Shown piece after piece: positions 1 to 7,961 of a DNA stretch of 64,000 nt (position 1 is the stretch's first letter; every line of letters starts with the position of its first letter). The DNA is taken from the NCBI GenBank assembly GCA_003252535.1, contig QKDN01000048.1, positions 1 to 64,000 on the forward strand, written 5' to 3'. A program made the position numbers and the translations under genes. Source of the stretch: Campylobacterota bacterium (GTDB taxonomy: Bacteria > Campylobacterota > Campylobacteria > Campylobacterales > Sulfurovaceae). The notes under the pieces were generated by a model. That model was given only the letters and a program-made list of their open reading frames with translations, was not told where the DNA came from and did no database searches.

Positions 1-33
1 GCAGAATTGTAATATTGTCAGATGAAAACTTGA

Positions 34-1227
34 TCAAATATCTAACGAATAGCGTTTCCTGAACCAGCTGTAATAGAAAGCAACTGCAATAAAACCACAA
101 CCAAGAAGCGCAGTGATCGTATCAAGTGCTACTCCCGACCTCGAGAGTACACCTATAGTAAAGGCTACAGCTACATTGGCGATCATGAAGATCATGTCAT
201 TGTAGGAGATGACACGGCCGAGGAACTCTTTGGGGGTGGAAACCTGGATCAGCATATAGGTGTATGACCAGAGCGTCGTGGTAAAGAATCCGGCGGCAAA
301 AAGTCCTATCAATGCAATATAGAAATCTGCCTGCAACTGCGACCAGAGGATGATGGCAAGCCCCTGGAGGATGAGGAGGATGTGGAGGTTATCCCGGTTG
401 ACCCTGTTGCCGATGAAGAGCGGACCGATGGTGAGAGCGGCAGCGCGTACGGCATTGATCCACCCGATGGCCAGGGGGACGGCGATGATCTCTTTATATT
501 GAAAATCTGCCAGCAGTGTCACCAGCGCATCGAAGCTGGTGAGCCCTATCGAGGCATGCAGCAGGGTGAGGTGGATGAGCTTTTTGTTGCCGGTGAAGTA
601 GACGAACCCCTCCCTGATCATCTCCAGAGACGATGACGTATGGGTGATCTTCTCGATATCGATCAGGAGTCCTGCGGCGATGGCCAGGGCGATCAGGTAG
701 AGTGTCGCATCGATGAGAAAGGCGGTATCGAACCCGTAGAGATGGGTAATGATACCCCCGAGCGCCATCCCGGCGGCATAGGTGAACGACCAGATGATCG
801 AGTGGAGCTCATTGGTCTTTTTGAGCAGCTCCCCGGTGATGAGCTTGGGGAAGAGCGCCATCTCTGCCGAGAAGAGCATCGAGGCGGCGGCGGAGCGGAC
901 GAACATCAGGAGCAGCAGCACCCAGACGAACTCCAGCGTATCGATCATGATGAAAGAGAGGGTCATCGATATCTCGACGGCAAGGAGGATGAGGATGAGC
1001 CGCTTGAAATCGATACGGTCGACCACGATCCCGATCACCGGGGCGAGGATCACCGCGGGGAGCATCCCCATCGCCACGGCAGTGGCGATCAGCATCTCGC
1101 TCGCACCGAACTGCACCAGCATCGAGAAGATCGCGACCTGCGAGAACCAGTTGCCGAAATAGGAGATGAGCTGGATCGCGGAGAGCCTGCCGATGACCGG
1201 ATGTCTGAGAATATCTATATAGCTCAT
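34..1227 (-). CDS. MFS transporter (EntS/MFS_3-like exporter)
   Basis: A 397-residue, very hydrophobic protein with about twelve predicted membrane segments, the usual size for a major facilitator. The loop after the second helix carries GIVVDRIDFKR, a form of the MFS loop 2-3 signature, and the N-terminus (HPVIGRLSAIQLISYFGNW) matches the EntS/DUF894 type of drug or siderophore exporter. The substrate cannot be read from sequence. It starts 6 nt after the stop of the CinA-like gene, so it is probably the last gene of the rpoD operon. Exporter is an inference from the subfamily; membrane transporter is firm. Confidence 0.85.
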   Translation of the reverse strand: MSYIDILRHPVIGRLSAIQLISYFGNWFSQVAIFSMLVQFGASEMLIATAVAMGMLPAVILAPVIGIVVDRIDFKRLILILLAVEISMTLSFIMIDTLEFVWVLLLLMFVRSAAASMLFSAEMALFPKLITGELLKKTNELHSIIWSFTYAAGMALGGIITHLYGFDTAFLIDATLYLIALAIAAGLLIDIEKITHTSSSLEMIREGFVYFTGNKKLIHLTLLHASIGLTSFDALVTLLADFQYKEIIAVPLAIGWINAVRAAALTIGPLFIGNRVNRDNLHILLILQGLAIILWSQLQADFYIALIGLFAAGFFTTTLWSYTYMLIQVSTPKEFLGRVISYNDMIFMIANVAVAFTIGVLSRSGVALDTITALLGCGFIAVAFYYSWFRKRYSLDI

Positions 1228-1233
1228 GGAGTA

Positions 1234-1986
1234 TCAGTTGGCTTCGTCGGTGAGGGTGTATTCGATATTTTCCTCGATGAGAAATTCGATATAGCGTTCG
1301 AAGGAGCTCTGCGCCAGCTCTTCGTCATAGGAGGCGACGGAGATGGAGACCCTCCAGCCATCCTCGTAGTGCTTTGGGAGCGAGGAGAACTCGACACCAT
1401 CGGGCATCGTCTCCATGATCTCGATGAACCTGCTCTCGGCGCACTTTGCCGTGAATGTGTGGCGGTAGAGCTCGCGTCTGGAGATGAAGAGCTCGTTGGC
1501 AATCTTTGTCAGCATCGGGTGGCTCATCTCCGGGAAACCGGGGACGAAAAAGAACCGGTTATCGAGGTTGAATGCCGGCATACCGTTGAAAGGGTTGTCG
1601 ATCTTCTCGGCACCCTGCGGGAGCTCCGCCATCTTGACTGAGTGGGGGTAGGCTTTCTCCCCGCGCAGTGAGACGATGATATCCCTGATCTCTTCGTGGG
1701 TGTAGAGCTCACCGTCGCGCAGGGCTCTGGCAGCACAGAGCCTTGTATGGTCGTCGGGTGTGGAGCCGATCCCGCCGAAGCTGAAGAGGATCGAATCGGG
1801 GCGGGAAGCGATGAGGCGGATGGTATCGACGATGAGCTCGGGGTCATCCTCGATGATCAGCGAACCGCTGAGCTTGCGGCCGTAGCTTTCGAGAAGTGTC
1901 GTGACAAAGTCGAAATGTTTGTCGCTTCGACGGCGGTTGAGTATCTCCGTCCCTATGATAAGGGCGTAGATTTTTGGTTCGTGCAT
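1234..1986 (-). CDS. Molybdopterin-binding (MoaB/Mog, CinA N-terminal type) domain protein
   Basis: 250 residues. The N-terminal ~170 form a MoCF_biosynth fold: IYALIIGTEIL at the start and GGIGSTPDD at residues 71-79, the counterpart of the GGTGxTxxDxT nucleotide/molybdopterin-binding loop. The C-terminal nicotinamide-nucleotide amidase domain of full CinA is absent; residues 170-250 resemble the small domain that follows the MoCF domain in stand-alone homologues. The ATG lies 2 nt past the rpoD stop, so it is co-transcribed with rpoD. Function is uncertain: stand-alone members are annotated only as molybdopterin-binding or competence-damage proteins, and nothing here ties it to Mo-cofactor synthesis. 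Confidence 0.8.
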   Translation of the reverse strand: MHEPKIYALIIGTEILNRRRSDKHFDFVTTLLESYGRKLSGSLIIEDDPELIVDTIRLIASRPDSILFSFGGIGSTPDDHTRLCAARALRDGELYTHEEIRDIIVSLRGEKAYPHSVKMAELPQGAEKIDNPFNGMPAFNLDNRFFFVPGFPEMSHPMLTKIANELFISRRELYRHTFTAKCAESRFIEIMETMPDGVEFSSLPKHYEDGWRVSISVASYDEELAQSSFERYIEFLIEENIEYTLTDEAN

Positions 1987-1988
1987 AG

Positions 1989-3863
1989 TTACTCTTCGAT
2001 GTAGTTCTTGAGCTTTCTTCCGACTTTGGGGTGCTTGAGCTTCTTGATAGCCGAAGACTCGATCTGTCTGACCCGTTCCCTGGTGACATTGAGCGCTTTG
2101 CCGATCTCTTCGAGGGTGCGGTCGCTCTCGTCTTCGAGGAGACCGAATCTCATACGGATGACCGCCTTCTCGCGCTCGTTGAGCTGGTCGAGGACATCGT
2201 CGATCTGGTTGTTGAGGTCGTCCTTGAGCACCTCTTCTGTTGGGCTGAGGGTCGTCTTGTCCTCGATGAAGTCGCCGAATCTTCCGTCGTCTTCGTCACC
2301 GACCGGGGTTTCGAGGGATACAGGCTCTTTGGTGATCTTGATGACATTCTTTACCTTGTCGACAGAGAGTCCCACTTCGTCCGCGATCGTCTCGAGATCA
2401 GGCTCTTTGCCTGTCTCCTGGAGGTGCTTACGGATGATCTTGTTGATACGGTTGATCGTTTCGATCATGTGGATCGGGATACGGATCGTTCTTGCCTGGT
2501 CGGCGATGGCACGGCTGATAGCCTGTCTGATCCACCATGTCGCGTAGGTCGAGAACTTGTACCCTTTCTGGTACTCGAACTTGTCGACCGCTTTCATCAG
2601 ACCGATGTTCCCCTCCTGGATGAGGTCGAGGAACGGCAGACCGCGGTTGGTGTATCGCTTGGCGATCGAGACGACGAGTCTGAGGTTGGATTTCGCCATT
2701 CTCGTCTTGGCCTTTTCGCTCTTCGATTTCCCCTGCCTGATCTGGTTGAGGATCTCGGCGAGCTTGCTCGGATCGAGGTCGAAGCTGTTCTTGCTCGCCT
2801 CGCGGGTCTCGAAGAGCTTCTTGATCTCGACATAGGTGCTCACCATCGTTGTCTCGGGGACGGCGTCGGCGATGTCGTCCTTGTCCATATTGATGATATT
2901 CTTGAGTATCTTGTTGTGATTCTCCTGGAGCGTTTCATTGAAGAGCGGGAGCTTGTACTCGAGTCTCTTGAGCTCTTTTTCGAACGAATCGTCGCTCTTG
3001 AGCGCTGTTTCCATCGCTTTGACCAGTTCGTTGATGAGCTTGCTCGTGGGCCCGAGCTCCAGAAGCGCTTTTTTGAGCTGCTCTTTTTTGAATGCGACCT
3101 TGAGTCTCTCGTGGAAGACCTTCATCTCGTCGTCTTCGGTATCGATCGTCTTGATGAGCTCGTCGCGGGCTTTCATCCACTCTTTCTTGCTCTTTTCGAG
3201 GTGCTTGAAGCTCTCGACGACCTGGTTGACCCTTTTGTCGTCCTTGAAAGCGTTCTCCTTGACCGCTCCCTCTTCGTCCGAGTCGCCGTCATCGTCGTTG
3301 TCGTCGTCTCTGTCCTCATCATCCTCGTTCCCTGAGTCCTCGAAGTTCTTGAAGAGCTCTTTGACCCTTCGCTCACGGTTGAGGAGCGGTTCGCGGTAGT
3401 TGATGATATAGTCGATGAGGTAGGGGACCGAACAGATCGCATCGATGATGACATCTTCACCCTCTTCGATCTGCTTGGAGAGGTGTACCTCCTCTTCTTT
3501 GGTCAGGAGGGGTATCTTGCCCATTTCACGCAGGTACATACGCACCGGGCTGTCACTCCGGCTCCATTCGAGGAGTTCTTTCTCCTTGGTGAAGTCGAAT
3601 TCGTCCTCTGGGTTGTTCTTGACAGTTTTTTTGCGCCCGGTATCGAATTTTTTCTTCTCTTTGTCACCGACATGCTTGGCGTATTCCGAGGCGGAGACGA
3701 TAGTGATACCGCTCGTTTCGGCAAGCTGCTGGATCTTTTTGGCCTGGGCGAGCGTGATCACTTTGTCGAACTCTTTTGCAATATTTTCAAATGTGATGAC
3801 GCTGCCCTTTTTACCGGGTTTGAGGAGGGTTTCTACTTTTTTCATTCCATCTTTTGTAGCCAT
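1989..3863 (-). CDS. rpoD: RNA polymerase primary sigma factor RpoD (sigma-70)
   Basis: 624-residue primary sigma factor. Region 1.1-like residues 1-70 are followed by region 1.2 (about 100-134, [17 protein letters not shown]). A non-conserved region contains a very acidic tract at residues 175-198. Region 2 ([19 protein letters not shown] through [13 protein letters not shown]) binds core and the -10 element; region 3 follows; region 4 ends in the helix-turn-helix [20 protein letters not shown], which reads the -35 element. The length and the long insert between 1.2 and 2 are typical of a primary, not alternative, sigma. It heads the three-gene minus-strand operon; a promoter is visible at 3929-3956. 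Confidence 0.98.
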   Translation of the reverse strand: MATKDGMKKVETLLKPGKKGSVITFENIAKEFDKVITLAQAKKIQQLAETSGITIVSASEYAKHVGDKEKKKFDTGRKKTVKNNPEDEFDFTKEKELLEWSRSDSPVRMYLREMGKIPLLTKEEEVHLSKQIEEGEDVIIDAICSVPYLIDYIINYREPLLNRERRVKELFKNFEDSGNEDDEDRDDDNDDDGDSDEEGAVKENAFKDDKRVNQVVESFKHLEKSKKEWMKARDELIKTIDTEDDEMKVFHERLKVAFKKEQLKKALLELGPTSKLINELVKAMETALKSDDSFEKELKRLEYKLPLFNETLQENHNKILKNIINMDKDDIADAVPETTMVSTYVEIKKLFETREASKNSFDLDPSKLAEILNQIRQGKSKSEKAKTRMAKSNLRLVVSIAKRYTNRGLPFLDLIQEGNIGLMKAVDKFEYQKGYKFSTYATWWIRQAISRAIADQARTIRIPIHMIETINRINKIIRKHLQETGKEPDLETIADEVGLSVDKVKNVIKITKEPVSLETPVGDEDDGRFGDFIEDKTTLSPTEEVLKDDLNNQIDDVLDQLNEREKAVIRMRFGLLEDESDRTLEEIGKALNVTRERVRQIESSAIKKLKHPKVGRKLKNYIEE

Positions 3864-3928
3864 GAACGTGAAGCCTTTGAATGGGGATTTTCATTAGATA
3901 TTGAATTGGTTTTTTCTTAAAATCGTGT

Positions 3929-3956
3929 ATTATATCCAAAAAATATAAAAGTGCAA
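3929..3956 (-). promoter_or_regulatory. Probable sigma-70 promoter of rpoD
   Basis: On the minus strand, TTGCAC (3956-3951) and TATAAT (3934-3929) are separated by 16 nt, about 65 nt upstream of the rpoD ATG. The -10 is a perfect consensus; the -35 matches only in part. Seen in sequence; not experimentally supported. Confidence 0.6.
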
Positions 3957-3976
3957 ATCTGAATCTGAAAATCGGC

Positions 3977-4005
3977 TTGTTTTTCGGCCTTGCGGGGGAT
4001 ATGAT
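3977..4005 (+). promoter_or_regulatory. Possible sigma-70 promoter of the leuD-leuB operon
   Basis: TTGTTT (3977-3982), a 17-nt spacer and TATGAT (4000-4005) lie in the divergent rpoD/leuD gap. Transcription would begin near 4012, giving a leader of about 65 nt before the TTG start at 4078. The leader holds a 9-codon reading frame (ATG at 4015, stop at 4042-4044) with a single Leu codon, so it does not look like a leucine attenuator peptide. Confidence 0.4.
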
Positions 4006-4077
4006 TTGTTAAATTATGACTTTTTGGATAGAATTACGAAAATAATTTCGGGAACATCCCTCAAGAAAGGAACCGTT

Positions 4078-4572
4078 TTGCAAGGTAAAGTATGGAAATT
4101 CGGTGACAATATCGATACCGATTTGATCATCGCGGCAAGATATCTCAACACGAGTGTGCCCTCGGAGCTGGCCAAGCACGTCATGGAGGATGCCGATCCG
4201 CAATTCGTCTCCAAGATGGCACAGGGAGATATCATCGTAGCAGGCGAGAACTTCGGATGCGGCAGCAGCCGCGAACATGCTCCGATCGCACTCAAGGCGG
4301 CAGGTATCAGCGCGGTGATCGCACCGACCTTTGCGAGGATATTCTATCGTAATGCTTTCAATATGGGTCTGCCGATCTTCGAACTCAAAGAGGCGGATGA
4401 GATCAACGAAGGTGATGTGATCAAGATCGATATGGACAGCGGCGAAGTGATCAACGAGACACAGTCGAAGAGATATAACTTCACCCCTATCCCTGAGTTT
4501 ATGCAGGAGCTTGTAGATGCGGGCGGACTTATCGAGTTCGCGAAAAAAGAGCTTGCAAGCCAAAATAACTAA
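4078..4572 (+). CDS. leuD: 3-isopropylmalate dehydratase small subunit LeuD
   Basis: 164-residue aconitase swivel-domain subunit; with LeuC it isomerises 2- to 3-isopropylmalate in leucine synthesis. The [14 protein letters not shown] block (residues 55-70) is the family hallmark. I place the start at TTG 4078, preceded 7 nt upstream by AAGAAAGG; from there the protein begins [16 protein letters not shown] and has the normal family length. A longer reading from TTG 4006 adds 24 residues that are foreign to the family and lacks a ribosome site. leuC is not in the window, so the genes for the two subunits are split. leuB follows after 10 nt. Confidence 0.95.
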   Translation: MQGKVWKFGDNIDTDLIIAARYLNTSVPSELAKHVMEDADPQFVSKMAQGDIIVAGENFGCGSSREHAPIALKAAGISAVIAPTFARIFYRNAFNMGLPIFELKEADEINEGDVIKIDMDSGEVINETQSKRYNFTPIPEFMQELVDAGGLIEFAKKELASQNN

Positions 4573-4582
4573 AGGAAACATC

Positions 4583-5653
4583 ATGAGCAAGACATATAAA
4601 ATCGGTATCATCAAAGGTGACGGTATCGGACCGGAGATCATAGACGAGGCGGTCAAGGTCCTTGATGCAGTATCGGTCTCTATGGGATTCAATCTCAAGT
4701 ACGATGAGTTCCTTCTCGGCGGCGCAGCGATCGATGCGACAGGCGTACCGCTCCCGGATGAGACGATCCAGGGTGTCAAGAAGTGCGACAGCGTCCTCTT
4801 CGGCGCTATCGGCGGTCCGAAATGGGACAACCTCGAGAGACATCTCAGACCTGAGAGCGGATTGCTGGCTCTTCGCAAATCTATGGGTACTTTTGCCAAC
4901 CTTCGTCCGGCAACCGTCTATGACGAGCTGGTCAACGCCTCTTCGCTCAAGCCTTCAGTAGTTGCAGGTGTCGATATCATGGTGGTCAGGGAGCTTACCG
5001 GCGGTATCTATTTCGGCCAGCCCAGAGAACTCCTCGAAGACCGTGCCTACAATACGATGATCTATACCAGAGAAGAGGTCGAGCGTATCGCCAAAGTAGC
5101 GTTCGATATCGCGATGAAAAGGAACAAAAGGGTCTGTTCGGTAGACAAGGCAAATGTCCTCGAAGTAAGCCAGTTCTGGAGAGAAACGGTCATCAAAGTG
5201 GCTGCCGATTACCCTGAAGTGGAGCTGACCCATATGTACGTGGACAATGCCGCGATGCAGCTTATCCGTGACCCGAAACAGTTCGATGTGATCCTTACGG
5301 GCAATATCTTCGGTGATATCCTCTCCGATGCGGCGAGCATGCTCAGCGGCTCTATCGGTCTCCTCCCGAGTGCGAGTACCGGCAAAGGCGTGGGTCTCTT
5401 CGAACCGATCCACGGTTCAGCTCCGGATATCGCCGGGCAGGGTATCGCCAACCCTATCGCGACGATCTCAAGTGCAAGTATGATGCTCAGATATGCGCTC
5501 GGCGAGTGCGAAGCGGCAGACAAGATCGACGATGCGATCAAAAAAGCGCTTCATGAGGGATATCGCACAGGCGATATCGGTGACTATGATGCCAAAGAGA
5601 TCGTAACCTGCTCGGAAATGGGTGATATCATCGCCGATTATGCTTCGAGATAA
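4583..5653 (+). CDS. leuB: 3-isopropylmalate dehydrogenase LeuB
   Basis: 356 residues. Catalyses the NAD-dependent oxidative decarboxylation of 3-isopropylmalate, the third leucine-specific step, in the cytoplasm. [13 protein letters not shown] opens the isocitrate/isopropylmalate dehydrogenase fold; the substrate-loop arginines ([14 protein letters not shown]), [10 protein letters not shown] and the Asp pair in [14 protein letters not shown] are present. Start ATG 4583 follows AAAGGAAAC; an upstream in-frame extension into leuD has no support. It lies between leuD and purU with 10-nt gaps on each side, so co-translation is likely. Confidence 0.97.
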   Translation: MSKTYKIGIIKGDGIGPEIIDEAVKVLDAVSVSMGFNLKYDEFLLGGAAIDATGVPLPDETIQGVKKCDSVLFGAIGGPKWDNLERHLRPESGLLALRKSMGTFANLRPATVYDELVNASSLKPSVVAGVDIMVVRELTGGIYFGQPRELLEDRAYNTMIYTREEVERIAKVAFDIAMKRNKRVCSVDKANVLEVSQFWRETVIKVAADYPEVELTHMYVDNAAMQLIRDPKQFDVILTGNIFGDILSDAASMLSGSIGLLPSASTGKGVGLFEPIHGSAPDIAGQGIANPIATISSASMMLRYALGECEAADKIDDAIKKALHEGYRTGDIGDYDAKEIVTCSEMGDIIADYASR

Positions 5654-5663
5654 TAGGGGCAGC

Positions 5664-6500
5664 ATGGCACAGGTAGCGCGCGTACTTATCGACTGTCAGG
5701 ATGCTACGGGACTGGTCTACCATATCTCGAAGGTATTCTACGACAAAGGGCTCAATATCGACAACAACCGCGAGTTCGTCGACAAGGAGACCAACAAGTT
5801 CTTCATGCGTTCGGTCGTTTCCGGGGATTTCGTGATCGAAGAGCTCAAAGCCGATCTCAAAGCCATCCTCCCCGAAGACGCTATCGTCAGGGTGATCGAG
5901 CCGACGACCAAGAAGATCGTCATCATGGCTACCAAAGAGTCTCACTGTCTGGGAGATATCCTCATCCGCTGGGAAGCGGGGGAGCTTGACGCCAATATCG
6001 AAGCGGTCATCGCCAACCACAGCGATCTCAAGAGCCTTACGAGGAGATTCGATATCCCATTCATCCATATCAGTGCGGAGGGGTTGAACAGGGAAGAGCA
6101 TGAGGCTCAGGTCCAGAAAGTGCTCGAGGAGCTTGAGTTCGACTATATCGTACTGGCGAAATATATGAGGATACTCAGCGAGGATTTCGTCAGTCACTAT
6201 CCGCACCGTATCGTCAATATCCACCACTCCTTCCTCCCTGCCTTCATCGGGGCGAACCCGTACAAGCAGGCGCACGAGAGGGGTGTCAAGATCATCGGTG
6301 CGACGGCGCACTTCGTCACCAGCGACCTCGACGAGGGGCCGATCATCTCCCAGGATGTCATCAATGTCAACCACCGATTCGAGTGGAGAGATATGCAGCG
6401 TGCAGGACGTGATGTCGAGAAGATCGTCCTCGCCCGCGCCCTCTCGCTCGTGCTGCACGACAGGGTTTTCGTCTATGGCAACAAAACGGTCATCTTCTAG
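5664..6500 (+). CDS. purU: Formyltetrahydrofolate deformylase PurU
   Basis: 278 residues: an N-terminal ACT domain (about 1-75, VLIDCQDATGLVYHISKVF) and a formyltransferase-fold catalytic domain. Catalytic features NIHHSFLPAFIGA (Asn and His) and LDEGPII (Asp) are present. PurU hydrolyses 10-formyl-THF to THF and formate, adjusting the one-carbon pool and supplying formate to purine synthesis. Start ATG 5664 follows TAGGGG; longer in-frame starts overlap leuB. Its place in a leu operon has no obvious metabolic logic, although glyA and serC at 34-37 kb feed the same folate pool. Confidence 0.95.
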   Translation: MAQVARVLIDCQDATGLVYHISKVFYDKGLNIDNNREFVDKETNKFFMRSVVSGDFVIEELKADLKAILPEDAIVRVIEPTTKKIVIMATKESHCLGDILIRWEAGELDANIEAVIANHSDLKSLTRRFDIPFIHISAEGLNREEHEAQVQKVLEELEFDYIVLAKYMRILSEDFVSHYPHRIVNIHHSFLPAFIGANPYKQAHERGVKIIGATAHFVTSDLDEGPIISQDVINVNHRFEWRDMQRAGRDVEKIVLARALSLVLHDRVFVYGNKTVIF

Positions 6501-6503
6501 CCG

Positions 6504-7001
6504 ATGTTCAATATCGTCCTGGTCAACCCGCAGATCCCCCAGAACACGGGGACGATCGGCAGACTCTGCGTCAACCTCGGCGCCACTCTCCATCTGATCC
6601 GCCCCCTGGGCTTCGATATCGACGACAAGGCGGTCAAGCGGGCCGGGCTCGACTACTGGAAGCATCTCGATCTCGTGGTCTGGGAGAGCTTCGAGGAGTT
6701 CCTCGCCGCCCATCCCGTCGACAGCCACACCCACATGGCGACGACCAAGAGCGACAACCTCTATTTCAACGCAGAGTTCCGAAAAGGGGACTATATCCTC
6801 TTCGGCTCCGAGACCAAAGGGATCGACGAATCGGTACTCCTTGCCCATCCCGAGCGGTGCATCACCATCCCCATGGGGGGTGGGGGCCGCAGTCTCAACC
6901 TCGGGGTGAGCGTAGGGGTCGTCACCTACGAGGCGCTGCGGCAGAACTACGAGGGATTCGAGAAGATCACCATCAAAAACACCCTTGAGGAGAATCTATG
7001 A
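6504..7001 (+). CDS. trmL: tRNA (cytidine(34)-2'-O)-methyltransferase TrmL
   Basis: 165-residue SPOUT methyltransferase. MFNIVLVNPQIPQNTGTIGR is the TrmL N-terminal signature; FGSETKGI and IPMGGGGRSLNLGVSVGVV form the knotted SAM-binding site. It methylates the 2'-O of the wobble nucleotide in tRNA-Leu isoacceptors. The length equals the family norm. It starts 3 nt after the purU stop, and its own stop overlaps the ATG of the following small gene (ATGA). Confidence 0.95.
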   Translation: MFNIVLVNPQIPQNTGTIGRLCVNLGATLHLIRPLGFDIDDKAVKRAGLDYWKHLDLVVWESFEEFLAAHPVDSHTHMATTKSDNLYFNAEFRKGDYILFGSETKGIDESVLLAHPERCITIPMGGGGRSLNLGVSVGVVTYEALRQNYEGFEKITIKNTLEENL

Positions 7002-7147
7002 GCTTCGGCCAGATATTTTACTACTTCGCCCTCGCGCTTTTCGCATTCATGACCTTTGTGATCATCCGCAACTACTACCGCAACAAGTTCAATGACAAAG
7101 GACAGCGGATGGATATGCTTGATCAGTATGAAGAGAACAAAAAATAG
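6998..7147 (+). CDS. Small membrane protein, 49 residues, unknown function
   Basis: A 49-codon frame starting in an ATGA overlap with trmL. The peptide has one membrane helix (residues 3-24, rich in F/A/L/I), then a basic patch (RNYYRNK) and a charged tail (MDMLDQYEENKK), giving an N-out/C-in or tail-anchored appearance. The overlap with trmL and the terminator-like hairpin right after its stop suggest a real last gene of the leu operon. I do not recognise a family; it recalls the short single-helix proteins of the phylum, for example CcoQ-like subunits, but lacks a diagnostic motif. Confidence 0.6.
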   Translation: MSFGQIFYYFALALFAFMTFVIIRNYYRNKFNDKGQRMDMLDQYEENKK

Positions 7148-7175
7148 GGTGGATAAAATCCACCGTTTGTTTCAA
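7148..7175 (+). terminator. Hairpin ending the leuD-trmL operon
   Basis: GGTGGAT (7148-7154), loop AAA, ATCCACC (7158-7164), then GTTTGTTTC. It starts immediately after the stop codon of the 49-aa gene. The same stem sequence occurs at 35461-35477 as half of a REP pair, so this may be a domesticated REP unit serving as terminator. Confidence 0.5.
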
Positions 7176-7327
7176 TTGTCTGTACCCTTGCTACAAAAAT
7201 ATTACTTTACCCGCAATATTTAGGTATTGTGAAACTGCAGCGCTTTACACGGCTTCTAAAATCAACTTCTTCAAAAATCTATAAAATTTGAGTACAATTA
7301 GCTTATCATACTTTATAAGGAAATTAT

Positions 7328-7951
7328 ATGAAAAGTGTTTTTTCGGCTCGTCTGCTCTTCTGTATGTTGGCAGCATCGCCGGCTTTTGGGGGAGGCGATA
7401 TGGCTCCCGTAGAGGTACTGCCGGTACCGATACCTGTAGCAGAAAAAAGCCCTTTCTATATAGGAGTGGCAGCTTCGGATATGAGACTGGCCAATAGCGA
7501 TACCGATGAGGAGTTCTCTGCGACAGCCGTCACTCTCCAGACGGGATATATCTACAATGAATACCTCTCGATAGAAGCGCGGTATTCACAGAATGCCTCC
7601 GATGTCAAATACGATAACGGTACTACAGCCTTTGCCGATACCGACAATTATCCTACAGACTTCATCAATGTCGGTATCTACCTCAAGCCTGCCTATACTA
7701 TCGACGATATGACGCTCTACGCACTGCTCGGATACGGCGAAGTATCGCTGACCAATATCCCCGACGGCGATGTAGACAGGGGAGAGGACGGATTTCAGTG
7801 GGGTGTAGGGTTCTCCTATGCCATCGATAGGAGCTGGAGTATATTCGCAGACTATATGTCCCTCTACAGCGGTGAAGGATTCGACCACCTCGCTACTGCC
7901 AATGACCATGATGCTACGCTTGTGAGCGTAGGTATCAGCTACAGATTCTAG
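7328..7951 (+). CDS. Outer-membrane beta-barrel protein
   Basis: 207 residues with a Sec signal peptide (SARLLFCMLAASPAFG, cleavage near residue 22). The rest alternates short hydrophobic strands with polar turns and ends in SVGISYRF, the aromatic terminus used by the BAM machinery. Pattern and size fit an eight-strand OMP_b-brl/OmpA-like barrel (FYIGVAASDMRLANSD, GYIYNEYLSIEARYS, GYGEVSLTN, WGVGFSYAIDRSWSIFADY). RBS TAAGGAAATTAT precedes the ATG. Function is unassigned: it may be an adhesin or a structural protein. A 10-nt gap leads to the repeat lipoprotein, so the two may be a unit. Confidence 0.8.
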   Translation: MKSVFSARLLFCMLAASPAFGGGDMAPVEVLPVPIPVAEKSPFYIGVAASDMRLANSDTDEEFSATAVTLQTGYIYNEYLSIEARYSQNASDVKYDNGTTAFADTDNYPTDFINVGIYLKPAYTIDDMTLYALLGYGEVSLTNIPDGDVDRGEDGFQWGVGFSYAIDRSWSIFADYMSLYSGEGFDHLATANDHDATLVSVGISYRF

Positions 7952-7961
7952 GAGTAGATAC

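Noticed and set aside
382-1641. Long plus-strand frames opposite the MFS and CinA-like genes
   Set aside because: Composition is Asp/Glu/His/Arg-rich antisense text with no domain; the minus-strand genes explain the region.
2031-3335. A 434-codon frame opposite rpoD
   Set aside because: It is the reverse frame of rpoD, with no RBS and no recognisable fold.
4015-4044. Leader peptide attenuator ahead of leuD
   Set aside because: The 9-codon frame has only one Leu codon and no alternative terminator structure could be drawn.
5628-6848. A 406-codon minus frame under purU and trmL
   Set aside because: Antisense shadow; both plus-strand genes have clear family motifs.
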